Below, in pieces: positions 45,301-54,968 of a DNA stretch of 64,000 nucleotides (the first letter of the stretch is position 1; each line of letters opens with the position of its first letter). The stretch is from Neonectria sp. B-13 (taxonomy: Eukaryota; Ascomycota; Sordariomycetes; Hypocreales; Nectriaceae): NCBI GenBank assembly GCA_002682825.1, contig NOKP01000003.1:1364001-1428000 (forward strand). Reading direction: 5' to 3'. The notes beneath the pieces were generated by a model. It was not told where the DNA came from, made no database searches, and saw nothing but the letters and a program-made list of their open reading frames with translations. Both the position numbers and the translations under genes were made by a program.

Positions 45301-46811
45301 GTTCGGAGCCTCGAGCGTTGAAGAAGAAAGATATCAGAGTCGTCTTTGTAGACCCGATAGTTCGTTTGGCCTCCGAAAAGAGGAACTTCATCATCACCGA
45401 CTTCCCGGAGCCCGGCTTGCCTTTGATCCAAACGAATCCACTATGGTTGGCTTGGGAAGAATGTTCTGCGTTGATCCAATCTCGGTATTGGGGTGTACTG
45501 AGGAGCCATCCGCACGTCTTTGCTTGGGCCTTCCTGAGGGACATGAATCGGGCATCAATCTGGTCAAAGAATAGTAGGGCAAAGAGTTCTTCGCGCTGTT
45601 CAGCAGAGAGAGCTTTCTCGGTTTGAGGAACAATCGCCACGCTTTGACCAGTCACAGAATCTCCATCTGGAACTATCCCGATGGACTTGGCATTTTGCTT
45701 TGGGAGGCGTATTACAAAGCAAGTAAGCTCTGATGCGAGTTTGCGGTACTGGCTGTCTTCGAGGCTTCGAAATCGGCAGATGGCTCGATGATCGCCTTCA
45801 ATATCCCGGACAATCTCGAGGCTACGGTACCCAAGGCAAGCGGAGTTCTCGTCGACAACCTATGAAACCGTGTGAGCAAGTAGGACCAAACCAGGCGGTC
45901 AAAGTTGGCTGCACCTTTTTTCCATCAAAGATTTTCATTCCAACAGTCTCCCGAAATGACACAATGGTCCAGTTTCGTTCTTCTATCATCACAGGGAATT
46001 CATCTCGGAGTTCTCTCAGGCGCTCCGAACTAGGCAGTAGTGTCTCGCAAATCTTCTGATTGACAGTGAAACCGGCCGCGCGGGCAGCTCTCTCAGCGAC
46101 GTTGGCGAGGAATCCGCGCGGGTCCGATCCGCCATGCGGTGTGCCTAAGAAGAAGACACCGGCTGTGGATTCGTATGTTGCGAGTAGCTTTCCATTGACG
46201 CGGTTGTTCGCAAAACACTTGGATTGGCGAAGCGCTTCCTTGACAACAATGCCTCCGAGACTGTGCGCGATGAACAGTACTGGTCTCTTCAAATCTGGCT
46301 CAGACGTCCGGACGTCGCTCAAACAGTTGAGCAGCTCCAAGGCATGGTCGTACACGGTGTTTTGGCTGTGGAGAGCTTTGAGCACGTGGTGCACCTTCGT
46401 GTCATATCCAAATGTCATGATCCGCGCGTTGGAGACAGTCTGGGGTAGAAGGTCCCGAGGCCAGCAGACTTCGGGCCTCGGAAGCTTCTTTTGATGTCGG
46501 CCATTGGGGAAATTGAGCTTTCGATATTTTGATGGTCGATCGGACGGGTCTTCGGTGGGGTCGGTGTTGGTGCGTGGAGGGTTGGTGTCGTCTCCTTTGT
46601 AGGTCCATGTTCGTTCGGGGTGACCGTTGAATCCATGGACAAAAACAATGCTGCATGGTACGCAAGATGTCAGTGACGAAACAAAGGGAGAGAAACTCGC
46701 GGTTACTGACTCTAGGATGGCGTCTTTCGGCTCGTATAGGACTGTCAATCCTGTTGTTTCAACCGTCCTGGAGCCGTGGGGTACTGATGCCTGGCCGGTA
46801 TCGCGCTCCAT
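42338..46811 (-). CDS. NLR-like protein: SesB-type alpha/beta hydrolase - NACHT - ankyrin repeats
   Basis: Three exons (46711-46811, 45915-46650, 42338-45859) with introns of 60 and 55 bp give 1452 residues. Residues ~20-280 are a SesB-like serine hydrolase: DIVFVHGFNGHPERTW, nucleophile FIAHSLGG (Ser ~164), FLGTPHGG, and VVDENSACLG...DHRAICRF near the His. The NACHT follows: Walker A GKPGSGKS (~426-433) and Walker B CYIDALDEC (~534-540), preceded by the usual W-L pre-loop. HDLFIDIL and VQFIHESVRDFLL mark the winged-helix-like arm. From ~900 on there are irregular ankyrin-type repeats (GADPYALTFGKSALGCSIEASHL; IRTTALMSSALQNKLTFAKLLLDAG). Fungal proteins of this build are thought to sense non-self and trigger incompatibility or defence. 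Both introns are needed to join hydrolase and NACHT in frame. The start is the ATG before ERDTGQ; the frame also opens further upstream. Confidence 0.95.
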
Positions 46812-47221
46812 GTCGCCATGTATGACCGATAGCGTCAACGGGTGCCTTTCGCTTGATGGGGTTTGTGGTGGGATTCGTGATGCAAAGGGGAGAAAAGGGT
46901 GAGGAGAAAGAAGAGGCAACCGGTCTGTACTCTGCAGCCTGGTCACGTTCCAGTGAGGCTTAGCGACCTGCCAGTCTGCCTCGGTCAGCCAACCTGCAGC
47001 TTTGCATAAGTTGGCCTCAATTTCTTTCCACACCTTCGGCTGGGGTCTGCCTTGAGTGGCAGACTGCGACAGGCTGGCGTCTTAACGAATCTCAACTCGA
47101 GCTATCCCGTTCGTGCGATTCTTGTGACAACATACCCGTTTGAAACCCAAATTGAATCATGTTACAATAAAAGGCTGCGAAGCTCCTAAGTTAGGACCGC
47201 TGAGCCTCGTCGGCAAACCAT
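46812..47221. other. Intergenic, NLR promoter
   Basis: 410 bases between the NLR start and the stop of the DUF7580-type gene, both on the minus strand. Promoter and 3' UTR; no further feature seen. Confidence 0.55.
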
Positions 47222-48955
47222 TCATGAATTTTCCAAGTCCTTTTCTAGCAAAGCCACGACCCCCGAGTACACGTCCTGACAAGAGTCTTCACTATCCAAA
47301 CAACCATTATCGTTATGTAGGTCGCCTCCTAGGCAACGTGCGACAGCAGTTCCATAGTTCGAACTGGCCATCCGGACCTGGTTCAAGAGTCGTTGCGCGG
47401 TGATGTAATCCACTAGGAGGTTAGAAACGACGAGTGATTCCTCCTGTGGAGTCCGGAGTGAGTCGAAGGTCCTTCCTAGAATGAGCTCAATTAAGAGCAC
47501 CCCCAAACGCAATAGTGCTGGGTTGCACGATAGTGGTGAACTTGTTTTGCCTTGGCCAGGGGCCGAATCCTTGTTCGGCAGCTGTCTCATAATAAACGGC
47601 TGGGAGTAGACGGAGTGATCTTGCTTCTTGAGAAAGAAAATATCACGGCTGCTGAGGGTATGTGAAAGCCAGGGGCTATCATGGAGCTGTAGGATACTTG
47701 AAGAGATGGCTACAGCGAGTTGTAGGCGGTCTCGATAAGGCAGATGTAGGGAGTTGTCCTTGTTTTCGAGAATTTCCCTCAAGGAAATGGCTGACCAACA
47801 GCGCGTAGCTTCACACTCTGAAATCCGGATGGGAGATAGAGTATACTCCTTTGATGCGGGAGAGACATGGTCGATAATCGTTCCGTATGAGTCCAACGGT
47901 TTCTGTGTTCGGTCCATCCTAATCCTCTCGCAGAGACTTAATGTCATTATAGCGCTAGGTAGCCCTATGTCCCTAGTTACACAGAGCGTGGACATATGCT
48001 GATTGATTGCGGAGCTGATCTCTGTGTGGACAATTGTGGTTGTAGACGAGGACATTCTTGACGAGTCAGCAAACCTGACGCTCTTTCTGCCTTTCGGTCT
48101 GTTCGTAGGCGTGGGAGAGACTGAGAGCCCGGCCGAAAATGTTTGCGTTGGAGCCATCGTGGTAGGCTTGACCCTGATCTCTTCCCAGATTCGCGGGTGC
48201 TCGGTTGCTAACTCAGGATCCCCAGTGCTGGACTTATAGGAAAAGGCGAGCTTGAAGGATGTGGCGCTCATGATTTTGTCTTCGTCATCCGTGGGAACAA
48301 AATCTGCTGATCGGCTCTCTAGTCTTAGACCAACATCATGTCCGCATGAACAGTCTAGACTAGACCTCAGAGCCCGATACAAGCTTTTGGACATAGCCCG
48401 AAGCAAGATGAAGAACTTTCCTTGAGAGCGTACCCTCCTTGCCGGCTCGAGCTCCATGTTCCGATCTGTCAAGTTCTCTAGGTTGGAAATGCTTTCTTTG
48501 ATTGTCGATAAGAGATCCGCATATTGTGAACGGTTCAGCGTAAATACCGCCCGCTTGAGTTCCGAGACCATCCCACCGCGCTGGGACTCTATCCGCTTGC
48601 CCATCTCATCTAGCGCCATCTTCACGTCACCAATAGTCGCTTCAAAAACGTCGAAGCCTTTCCATAGTCGAACCCGGATCTTCCTCTTAGTCTCTTCCTC
48701 CTTCCAAAGAGCTCCTGATGGGTTGTTGATCATAGACTCGATCCGCGAAGCTGGGACAATACCGATAAGTAACTTCTCGCACACATTTTGGAGTTTGACC
48801 CGTTCAGTTTCAAGATTCCGGATGAGGCTCTGCAGCTCACGTTGGTACTTGCGCCATCTCTGGAGGGTTGACAAGCCTTCACCGTAGTGCTCGAGTGCAG
48901 CGATCACGAGTGGTATAGACCCGAGAACAATGCCTGCGACTTCGAGACCAGACAT
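47222..48955 (-). CDS. DUF7580-type protein with N-terminal helical (HeLo-like) domain
   Basis: A single exon of 577 residues. The N-terminus MSGLEVAGIVLGSIPLVIAA is hydrophobic and is followed by ~200 residues of predicted helices (YQRELQSLIRNLETERVKLQ; FEATIGDVKMALDEMGKRIE). This resembles the N-terminal bundle seen in fungal STAND/prion-type (HeLo-like) proteins. A low-complexity linker carries KGRKSVRFADSS. The C-terminal ~250 residues (LRLGVLLIELILGRTFDSL; DRLQLAVAISSSILQLHDSPWLS) match the fungal DUF7580 domain, which looks like a decayed protein kinase; no HRD or DFG catalytic motif is seen, so a pseudokinase is likely. Such genes are abundant and variable in filamentous ascomycetes and often neighbour NLR genes. 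Cell-death or signalling function is inference only. Divergent from the C2H2 gene. Confidence 0.8.
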   Translation of the reverse strand: MSGLEVAGIVLGSIPLVIAALEHYGEGLSTLQRWRKYQRELQSLIRNLETERVKLQNVCEKLLIGIVPASRIESMINNPSGALWKEEETKRKIRVRLWKGFDVFEATIGDVKMALDEMGKRIESQRGGMVSELKRAVFTLNRSQYADLLSTIKESISNLENLTDRNMELEPARRVRSQGKFFILLRAMSKSLYRALRSSLDCSCGHDVGLRLESRSADFVPTDDEDKIMSATSFKLAFSYKSSTGDPELATEHPRIWEEIRVKPTTMAPTQTFSAGLSVSPTPTNRPKGRKSVRFADSSRMSSSTTTIVHTEISSAINQHMSTLCVTRDIGLPSAIMTLSLCERIRMDRTQKPLDSYGTIIDHVSPASKEYTLSPIRISECEATRCWSAISLREILENKDNSLHLPYRDRLQLAVAISSSILQLHDSPWLSHTLSSRDIFFLKKQDHSVYSQPFIMRQLPNKDSAPGQGKTSSPLSCNPALLRLGVLLIELILGRTFDSLRTPQEESLVVSNLLVDYITAQRLLNQVRMASSNYGTAVARCLGGDLHNDNGCLDSEDSCQDVYSGVVALLEKDLENS

Positions 48956-49323
48956 GGTTCAGGCTGGTGCGAGAATGTTAAGGAGAGTTCGCGGTTTGGC
49001 ATGAAGGGGCGAAGTTCGTCTCCGCGGTTGAGAGTGAGGCTGGCAAGGTTGGGCGGCGTCGGCCTTCAGCTCGAGCGGGGAAATTCGTACATTCGTCTCA
49101 ACGCGTCAGCAGAAGCTCTATGATTCGATCGTCCTTTGCGGGGCAGAAGCAGAGCAGATGTGACAATTGGCTCATTTGTGTTACCTGCTCTCCTCACCTT
49201 GTGGAGTATCATCCAAGTCCATCGCCTTCCTCGCGTCCTCGTCCTGGACTCCTCGTCCAGTCCTGGTCGAGATATTCCTTAACGATTCGGCTCTTCGTCA
49301 ATACGTGACTAAGTGGGCATTGC
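48956..49323. promoter_or_regulatory. Divergent promoter, DUF7580-type / C2H2 gene pair
   Basis: 368 bases, head-to-head, suggesting co-expression of the two genes. GC-rich with CTCGTCC-type words around 49230-49260. No specific element identified. Confidence 0.45.
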
Positions 49324-51379
49324 ATGATGGCGGAACTCATTTCCAACCACGTCATACGTTGTCTTGGCCTCTTCGCCAGCGCGGTCGACGCTTCAGAAAG
49401 CTCTCAGATCAATCCGCCGGAGCTGTCCTTCTTCCGAGACATGCGAGACGAACAGACTAGGTTCAAAGTATGGTCCGGCAACATTGGGGCGCATAGGAGG
49501 GGAATGAGCTCACTTGATTATCGTTTGCGGGATTCTTCGCACATTCGAAACCAGGCTATCAGGCTTCTTCAAGATCTTACTGGGCTCCTCGAGGACGCCG
49601 TCGCCATTATCACCGGAGAGGAGCTTTCTTGGGACCAGCTCAGTGGTGACGAGAACCCTGCTCAGGGTGGAGAAGTCGAGGTAAATGACTCTCCAGATAC
49701 GGAGCTTGGCCAGATCTCGGTCGACGTCGCAGACGTGGTCAACTGCCTTCTTCGCTTGAGTGTGGCCATCCGAAATCCCGCCCCTCATGATCGCTTTGTC
49801 GAATCAAAGCTCACGGAAACATCCCATTTTGAGCCATTTGACATTCAGCATGTTTACTCCAAGTTTAATTCCATCGATTCGAGGCTTGCAGAGAGACTAG
49901 GAAAGGCAATAACCCAAAGGCGTCAGTTCTTCAAATACAGAATGGCTCACCGCATGAAACTATCCCATGGCCTTGACCAGCACCACCTTGCGGATACTGA
50001 GACCATCGCCTCGTCTCTACCAGAACATCTGAAGGACAAGCTCGACTCGAACCAAGTTTCCCAGGTAGCTGCTCTTCAAGACGATTGCTCGGACACTGGA
50101 TTTTCCCAAACGTCGTACACCACATCTACGGTAAACGTTGATCAACACCGCATCCCGCCACTCCCGAAGGAAGCATCCAAAGGTCCTTTTGAGTGTCCCT
50201 TCTGTTACACGATAATTGTTGTTACTGATAGAACGTTGTGGAAGTAAGTTAACGTGTCTGCTGTTGGCTTGTCTGTACTAACTCCGTATTCAAAGAAAGC
50301 ATGTTTATGGGGATCTCCGGCCATATATCTGCCTGGCCGAAGATTGCATGACCCCCGAAAGAGAGTTTTACCGACGGCATCAGTGGATGGAACACGTGAA
50401 ACAAAACCACTGGAAGGTATACAATTGTCCGTTTACTTGTGATCTGACGTTTCCTTCCATATCCAAATGCACAAGCCATGTGTCCCAGAGTCACGCAGGG
50501 GCAGGCTCGCCAGCGGAAATAGATGCCCGGATAAAACTCAGCGAGCGGCCCCTGACTATCCGGGAAGGGCTCCCTTGTCCGCTTTGTGGTGTTTATTTGA
50601 ACTCGGTTCAACAATATCAGAAACATGTGGGCCGACATCAGGAACAGCTGGCTCTCTTTTCCCTCCCAGACTTGGAATCTGACAACGAATCCGGTCCTGA
50701 CAACGACGAAAGCTCTGACGCCGATTCGATGAATACTGGATCCGGCCAGGGCGAAACAGGGAGGAATCACGCCTCAGAGGAGGACGGCAACCACACCCGG
50801 AACCGCACCCGGCAAAATGGGTACTTCGTGCCCCGTGAAGGTATCGATCGTGAGGTCATTACAGCCGATATCTGCCGATACTTGGGAATTGAGGCATTGG
50901 TACGGCCTACCCATTATGAGGTATGTTTACTCGAGACGATCGATCCAATAGTGACTAGTGATTGGCGGAGCGCTCCGTTTGTAATCGCGCTTGAAGGTCA
51001 CGATTATCTTAGAACTATGAGGTTGACTTTCGCTCTCCTCCCCATCAATAGGACCCGCAGACAGGCCAGACTATACAAGGATACTACATTACGGCCAAAA
51101 GACATCTGACTACAGTGAGCCTACTATTAACCCTGCTTGAATAGAATATACTGAACGTATGCTTAGAATATGATCGAAGATCTGAAGGCGGACTCAGCGC
51201 GCTGGGATTCCGAACGGCGCGCACTGGCGTCGGGTGATTCCGCCCGGGATATGCACGAGAGTCACTACCAGGCGGACCCCTGGCCTCGTAACCCAGTCCG
51301 CTACAGCAGCCACAGGTATCCAGGAAATAGCGCTCCCGGTTATAGTCACAGTGATACTGCCGGCTCCTACCAATCGTGA
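49324..51379 (+). CDS. C2H2 zinc-finger protein of the fungal NLR-associated type
   Basis: Four exons (49324-50243, 50296-50920, 51052-51114, 51167-51379) with introns of 52, 131 and 52 bp give 606 residues. Skipping the last two splices would end the protein in an unrelated tail. With them it reads YEDPQTGQTIQGYYITAKRH and then MIEDLKADSARWDSERR, the usual ending of this family. The N-terminal ~300 residues are helical, of unknown fold (MMAELISNHVIRCLGLFASAV). Zinc-finger-like units follow: CPFCY...HV, CLAEDC...RRHQWMEHVKQNHW, CPFTCDLTF...HVSQSH and CPLCGVYLNSVQQYQKHVGRHQEQL. A GYFVPREGIDREVITADICR motif comes next. Databases hold many paralogues with varied names; DNA binding is not shown. 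Genomic linkage to the NLR and the DUF7580-type gene suggests a role in the same response. Confidence 0.88.
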
Positions 51380-52384
51380 ATATTTCATAATCTCTCTGGT
51401 GGTCATCATGCATCGCCTTAAGGCACAGGAGGAACTAGCGAGGAGAAGTAGCTGTCCAGTCACTGTTGATGATATGTCGCCTTTGGATAACCAACCAGAC
51501 TCTTTTTCAAGGTGACAACAAGTATACAGGCTAGGATCAAACTTGAACAAAAGGGGCTTCTTTTCAATAGGTCAGAGCAGAATAATTCACAGGCATACAA
51601 AAGAGAACCTAGAGAGCCGCAGTCCCTTTTCGTCTTCAACCTCATGTTATTGGCCGCTGTCTCACTCCCGTGATACGAATTAATCCCGCTGTCAATGTGT
51701 ACTTACCATACAATCACTGTCGGCACCAGGGCAATACATCCGCGAGAGCTCTGCCTTCAACGGCAACATACTTAATCATGAACCAGCCAACTATATGCTG
51801 TACATCTAACCCTAATTACTAGCCTATTCAAAATGAAGTAAGAAAATGAGCATGGTTAATCGGTCAGAACCTGTTCAAGCGAGGTAGCTTCCGTTGTAAT
51901 CGGTGTTCACTGTGAAAGAGTATGGAACACTCGATGAGTATCCAGAACTGACACTTGTTCCCGAACTTTGTTTTGGGAAATCGCCATTGAGTCCTCATTG
52001 ATGCACTAGTGCAATTTCTGTTCTAACTGAGTACTGTTCTTGTTGGGATCTCAAGAGGTCCATGCCATAGAACAAGCTAATTGGGCTACATACAATATTG
52101 ACGTTCTTTAAAACGTTGTTCGCAGTATCAAAGAAAGGCTGAGCATAACTAGTTTCGGTGTATCACTGTTCCATAGTACTAGACGCCATTGACCAAGAGT
52201 GGATAACTTCCGACTCAGGATAAATACAGCGCTTCGTCCGGTCCCTACTGACTTGAATTTCTCCATATCCCAAGCAATCACATCACTAACTCATACACTT
52301 CCACATTCAACTAACAATACTCAGATATCTCACTGCTATACTTTTACTCCCAAATACCTCACTTTCAAACACCCCACTGTCAAA
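51380..52384. other. Intergenic, orphan-gene promoter
   Basis: About 1 kb with the 3' flank of the C2H2 gene and the promoter/leader of the orphan gene. The leader just before 52385 is rich in CACTT/CTCAC words. No gene supported. Confidence 0.55.
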
Positions 52385-53002
52385 ATGTCGGCGAACAACT
52401 ACTACTCCTCGTCCTCAAACGAGGCCGCAGTTTTCGGTTACTTGGAGTCCATCGATGGATTTCATTTTCCTTCTCTTCCTTTCAACTTCTACCAAGCTCT
52501 GGTAGGGTTAAACATCGTCAACGAAGACAGGTGCGATGAAGAACGCATCAATATCCATCTGAACAACCTCATGGAGATTTGCTCAACTGAACTGGCGCGG
52601 CATGGAGATTCTGACAGTTACTGGCTTTCAGTAGCGAGGAGGTTCCTTGGGGTCTCCTCTGTGGACGACTTTTCGCTGTTGGAGGTTCCGATGGTCGCAA
52701 TTAGTCTCATGGTAGGTCGGATCTACGGCATCGACTTTGACGGGGAGGATCAATTTCGGGAGAATGTATTCGGGGAGGTCGTTTTCGCACCAGTCCCCGC
52801 TGACAACCTTTTGGCCTGCAACGCCAGTATCTTTCTCTTCACCGCTGCGAAATTTCCTGATCTCTTTCCAGACCGCGATCACGGCCATTCTATTTGGGAA
52901 GGCCATCTTCTCACTCATGCTGAAATCGACGAGATGCTGAAACCAACTCTCGAGCAGAAACAGAGGCTTATGTGGCTTCTGAAGCAACGAGATCTGGATT
53001 AA
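52385..53002 (+). CDS. Hypothetical acidic protein
   Basis: A single exon of 205 residues from the ATG in CAAAATGTCG, which sits in a good start context. The frame also opens 62 codons upstream, but that part looks like leader (Thr/Ser/His-rich) and is not included. No signal peptide and no transmembrane helix. The sequence is acidic with aromatic segments (GFHFPSLPFNFYQALVGL; RRFLGVSSVDDFSLLEV; HLLTHAEIDEMLKPTLEQKQ). No family recognised. It may be lineage-specific. It sits between the incompatibility-type island and a secreted esterase. Confidence 0.7.
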   Translation: MSANNYYSSSSNEAAVFGYLESIDGFHFPSLPFNFYQALVGLNIVNEDRCDEERINIHLNNLMEICSTELARHGDSDSYWLSVARRFLGVSSVDDFSLLEVPMVAISLMVGRIYGIDFDGEDQFRENVFGEVVFAPVPADNLLACNASIFLFTAAKFPDLFPDRDHGHSIWEGHLLTHAEIDEMLKPTLEQKQRLMWLLKQRDLD

Positions 53003-53300
53003 GAAAGACAGTAGCTTGCAGTTCTCTACATCGTGTGACTCCACCTATCGGTAAGTAATGCAACGACACTGACCACGAAGAACAGGATGGGCAGACCAGC
53101 AGACAGGGAGTAGGCGCATAGTTGGCCTATAGATATATTTTGCACTGTATATTGCTGCTAAATAAGTGTGGGTGATGTTTTAACCGAGCTTTGAATCTCA
53201 CTGTAGAGTATATATATAAACAAGGCTATAACTATGCTAATGTTGCCATCATCAACTTGCAGTCTCATGAATAATCGCCGCCCTAAATTCGAACACTCAT
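53003..53300. other. Short convergent intergenic region
   Basis: About 300 bases between the convergent orphan and esterase stops. AT-rich (TATATATAAAC near 53212). No gene. Confidence 0.6.
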
Positions 53301-54968
53301 TCATTGCCTAATACTAGGGCCAATAGAAGCGAAGTAGTCACACTTCTTTTGCAAGTCTCTACTGATCCTATTCATCTTCGTCTTGCCACCCGTCTGGAAC
53401 ACGATGCGCTGCTTGCGCTTCTCCGTCCAAGTTTCCCACTTGGCTGATCCCGAACGGCGGTACTTGTTGGGGTTGTATGAACGGATAAAACTCGACCAGT
53501 ACCCCTGGATCACTGGTGTCACCGGTCCATTCACCTCGCCTTCGACATAACTGGCAGGCGGGTCGCCTCCTGAATACTCAGGCCCAAATATGGAATTGAC
53601 TTCAACGGTGTGAGGGACTCCTAGCCCCTGTGCCATTTGCTCTTGATCCTCGACGTCATAGAGGTAGTTCCACGAGTCTGGGACGCTGTATAGGGTTAAG
53701 GCATTCGAGATGTAGATGCCAGGGCACATATATCGCATCTGGCCATAAGCATCGCTTACCTGCCGCCAGTAGCAGCCCAAGTTGGGACAGGTATCATTCT
53801 GGTTGGGATAGAGGTCGTTGATTGTACCCAGCTGGTCCAAAGTCAAGAAGCCGAACTGAGTCTTGAGGAAAACGTCACTCTCAGCCAGAGTTGATGTGTC
53901 CTTAGGAGCAAATGAGGTGCCACCATTGGTATCGTCACCTATAATGGCGGGCACCTTGATGAACTTGCCCTCCTCAAAGAGCTTGTATGTGAGATCTGGG
54001 ATAAGATCGCCATCCACTACCGGAGTCCACATATAAAGAGGTGCTGCCGGAGCCCTGGGGTGAGGAATGTTGTAGTTGGCTTTCTGGATCTCCAGTACCG
54101 ACTTGGATCGCAGACAAGCCAGAGCATTCTTGCCCGTGCAGCCCAAACGGATGGCCAAGTTCTCATACCAGTAGACAGATTCCTTCACTGTCAAAATGTT
54201 CGCGAAGGACACTGACTCAGCTGCCACCGCATGAAAAAGACCCTCGTCTTTCCCGCCGTAAGCACTGAGATGATGAGCGACGCTGGCAGCCCCCGCGGAG
54301 GCACCTCCCATCGTAACATGGCCTGGATCACCTCCAAACTTGGAGATGTATTTCTGAACCCACTGAAGAGCCTTTCGCTGGTCGTGGAGGCCGATATTTG
54401 GTGTCACCTGGTCGCCATCCTCGAGGAAGCCATACGGACCCACGCGGTAGTTCATAGTGACCACCACCATGTCCATATCTCCAGCGTTGATGAGACCAGT
54501 CCCGTCTACATACCCGTTGGAGTTGGAGTTGAAGCCGCCGCCCTGGATGAAAACAAAAACGGGTAGTTTTGAGTCCCTAGAGGCGTCACTCGGGGCAAAG
54601 ACATTGACAAAGAGGCAGTCCTCGGATTGCGTCTTGCCGATATCACTCGCGCGACTTCCTGTTGCGATACATATCTTGCCCCACTGTCATCCGTGTAAGT
54701 AACGATGGACTGATTTCATTGACATTGATATAAAGCCACTTACATCACTTGCATCCTGAACGGTGTCTTGGTGAACGGGATCCTGAGGAGGGCTGAACCT
54801 CAAATCCCCAAGTGGAGCAGCAGCATATCGGACAGCAAGCCATTGCGTGACTCCTTTGTCGAGTTCTTTTCCTTTGTACTTGCTATACCCCAAGTCGACA
54901 AGAAGCTTCACTGCGTCTACCGGCGACAGCAGGAGAGCCACTATGGTAAAATATCGGGAACCCTTCAT
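53301..54968 (-). CDS. Secreted type-B carboxylesterase/lipase
   Basis: Two exons (54744-54968, 53301-54683) with a 60 bp intron give 535 residues. Signal peptide MKGSRYFTIVALLLSPVDA, so secreted. It has the carboxylesterase type-B signatures: YAAAPLGDLRFSPP, SEDCLFVNVFAP, FIQGGGF oxyanion loop, NYRVGPYGFLE, FGGDPGHVTMGGASAGAAS with nucleophile Ser in G-A-S-A-G, and LGVPHTVEV supplying His. The acidic triad member, usually Glu in DEGT, sits here in GDDTNGGTSF, where Gly replaces Glu. This substitution recurs in some fungal paralogues, but activity is uncertain. The family cleaves esters of plant or microbial compounds outside the cell. The start was chosen at the Met of the signal peptide; an upstream in-frame Met would spoil it. 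Confidence 0.93.
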
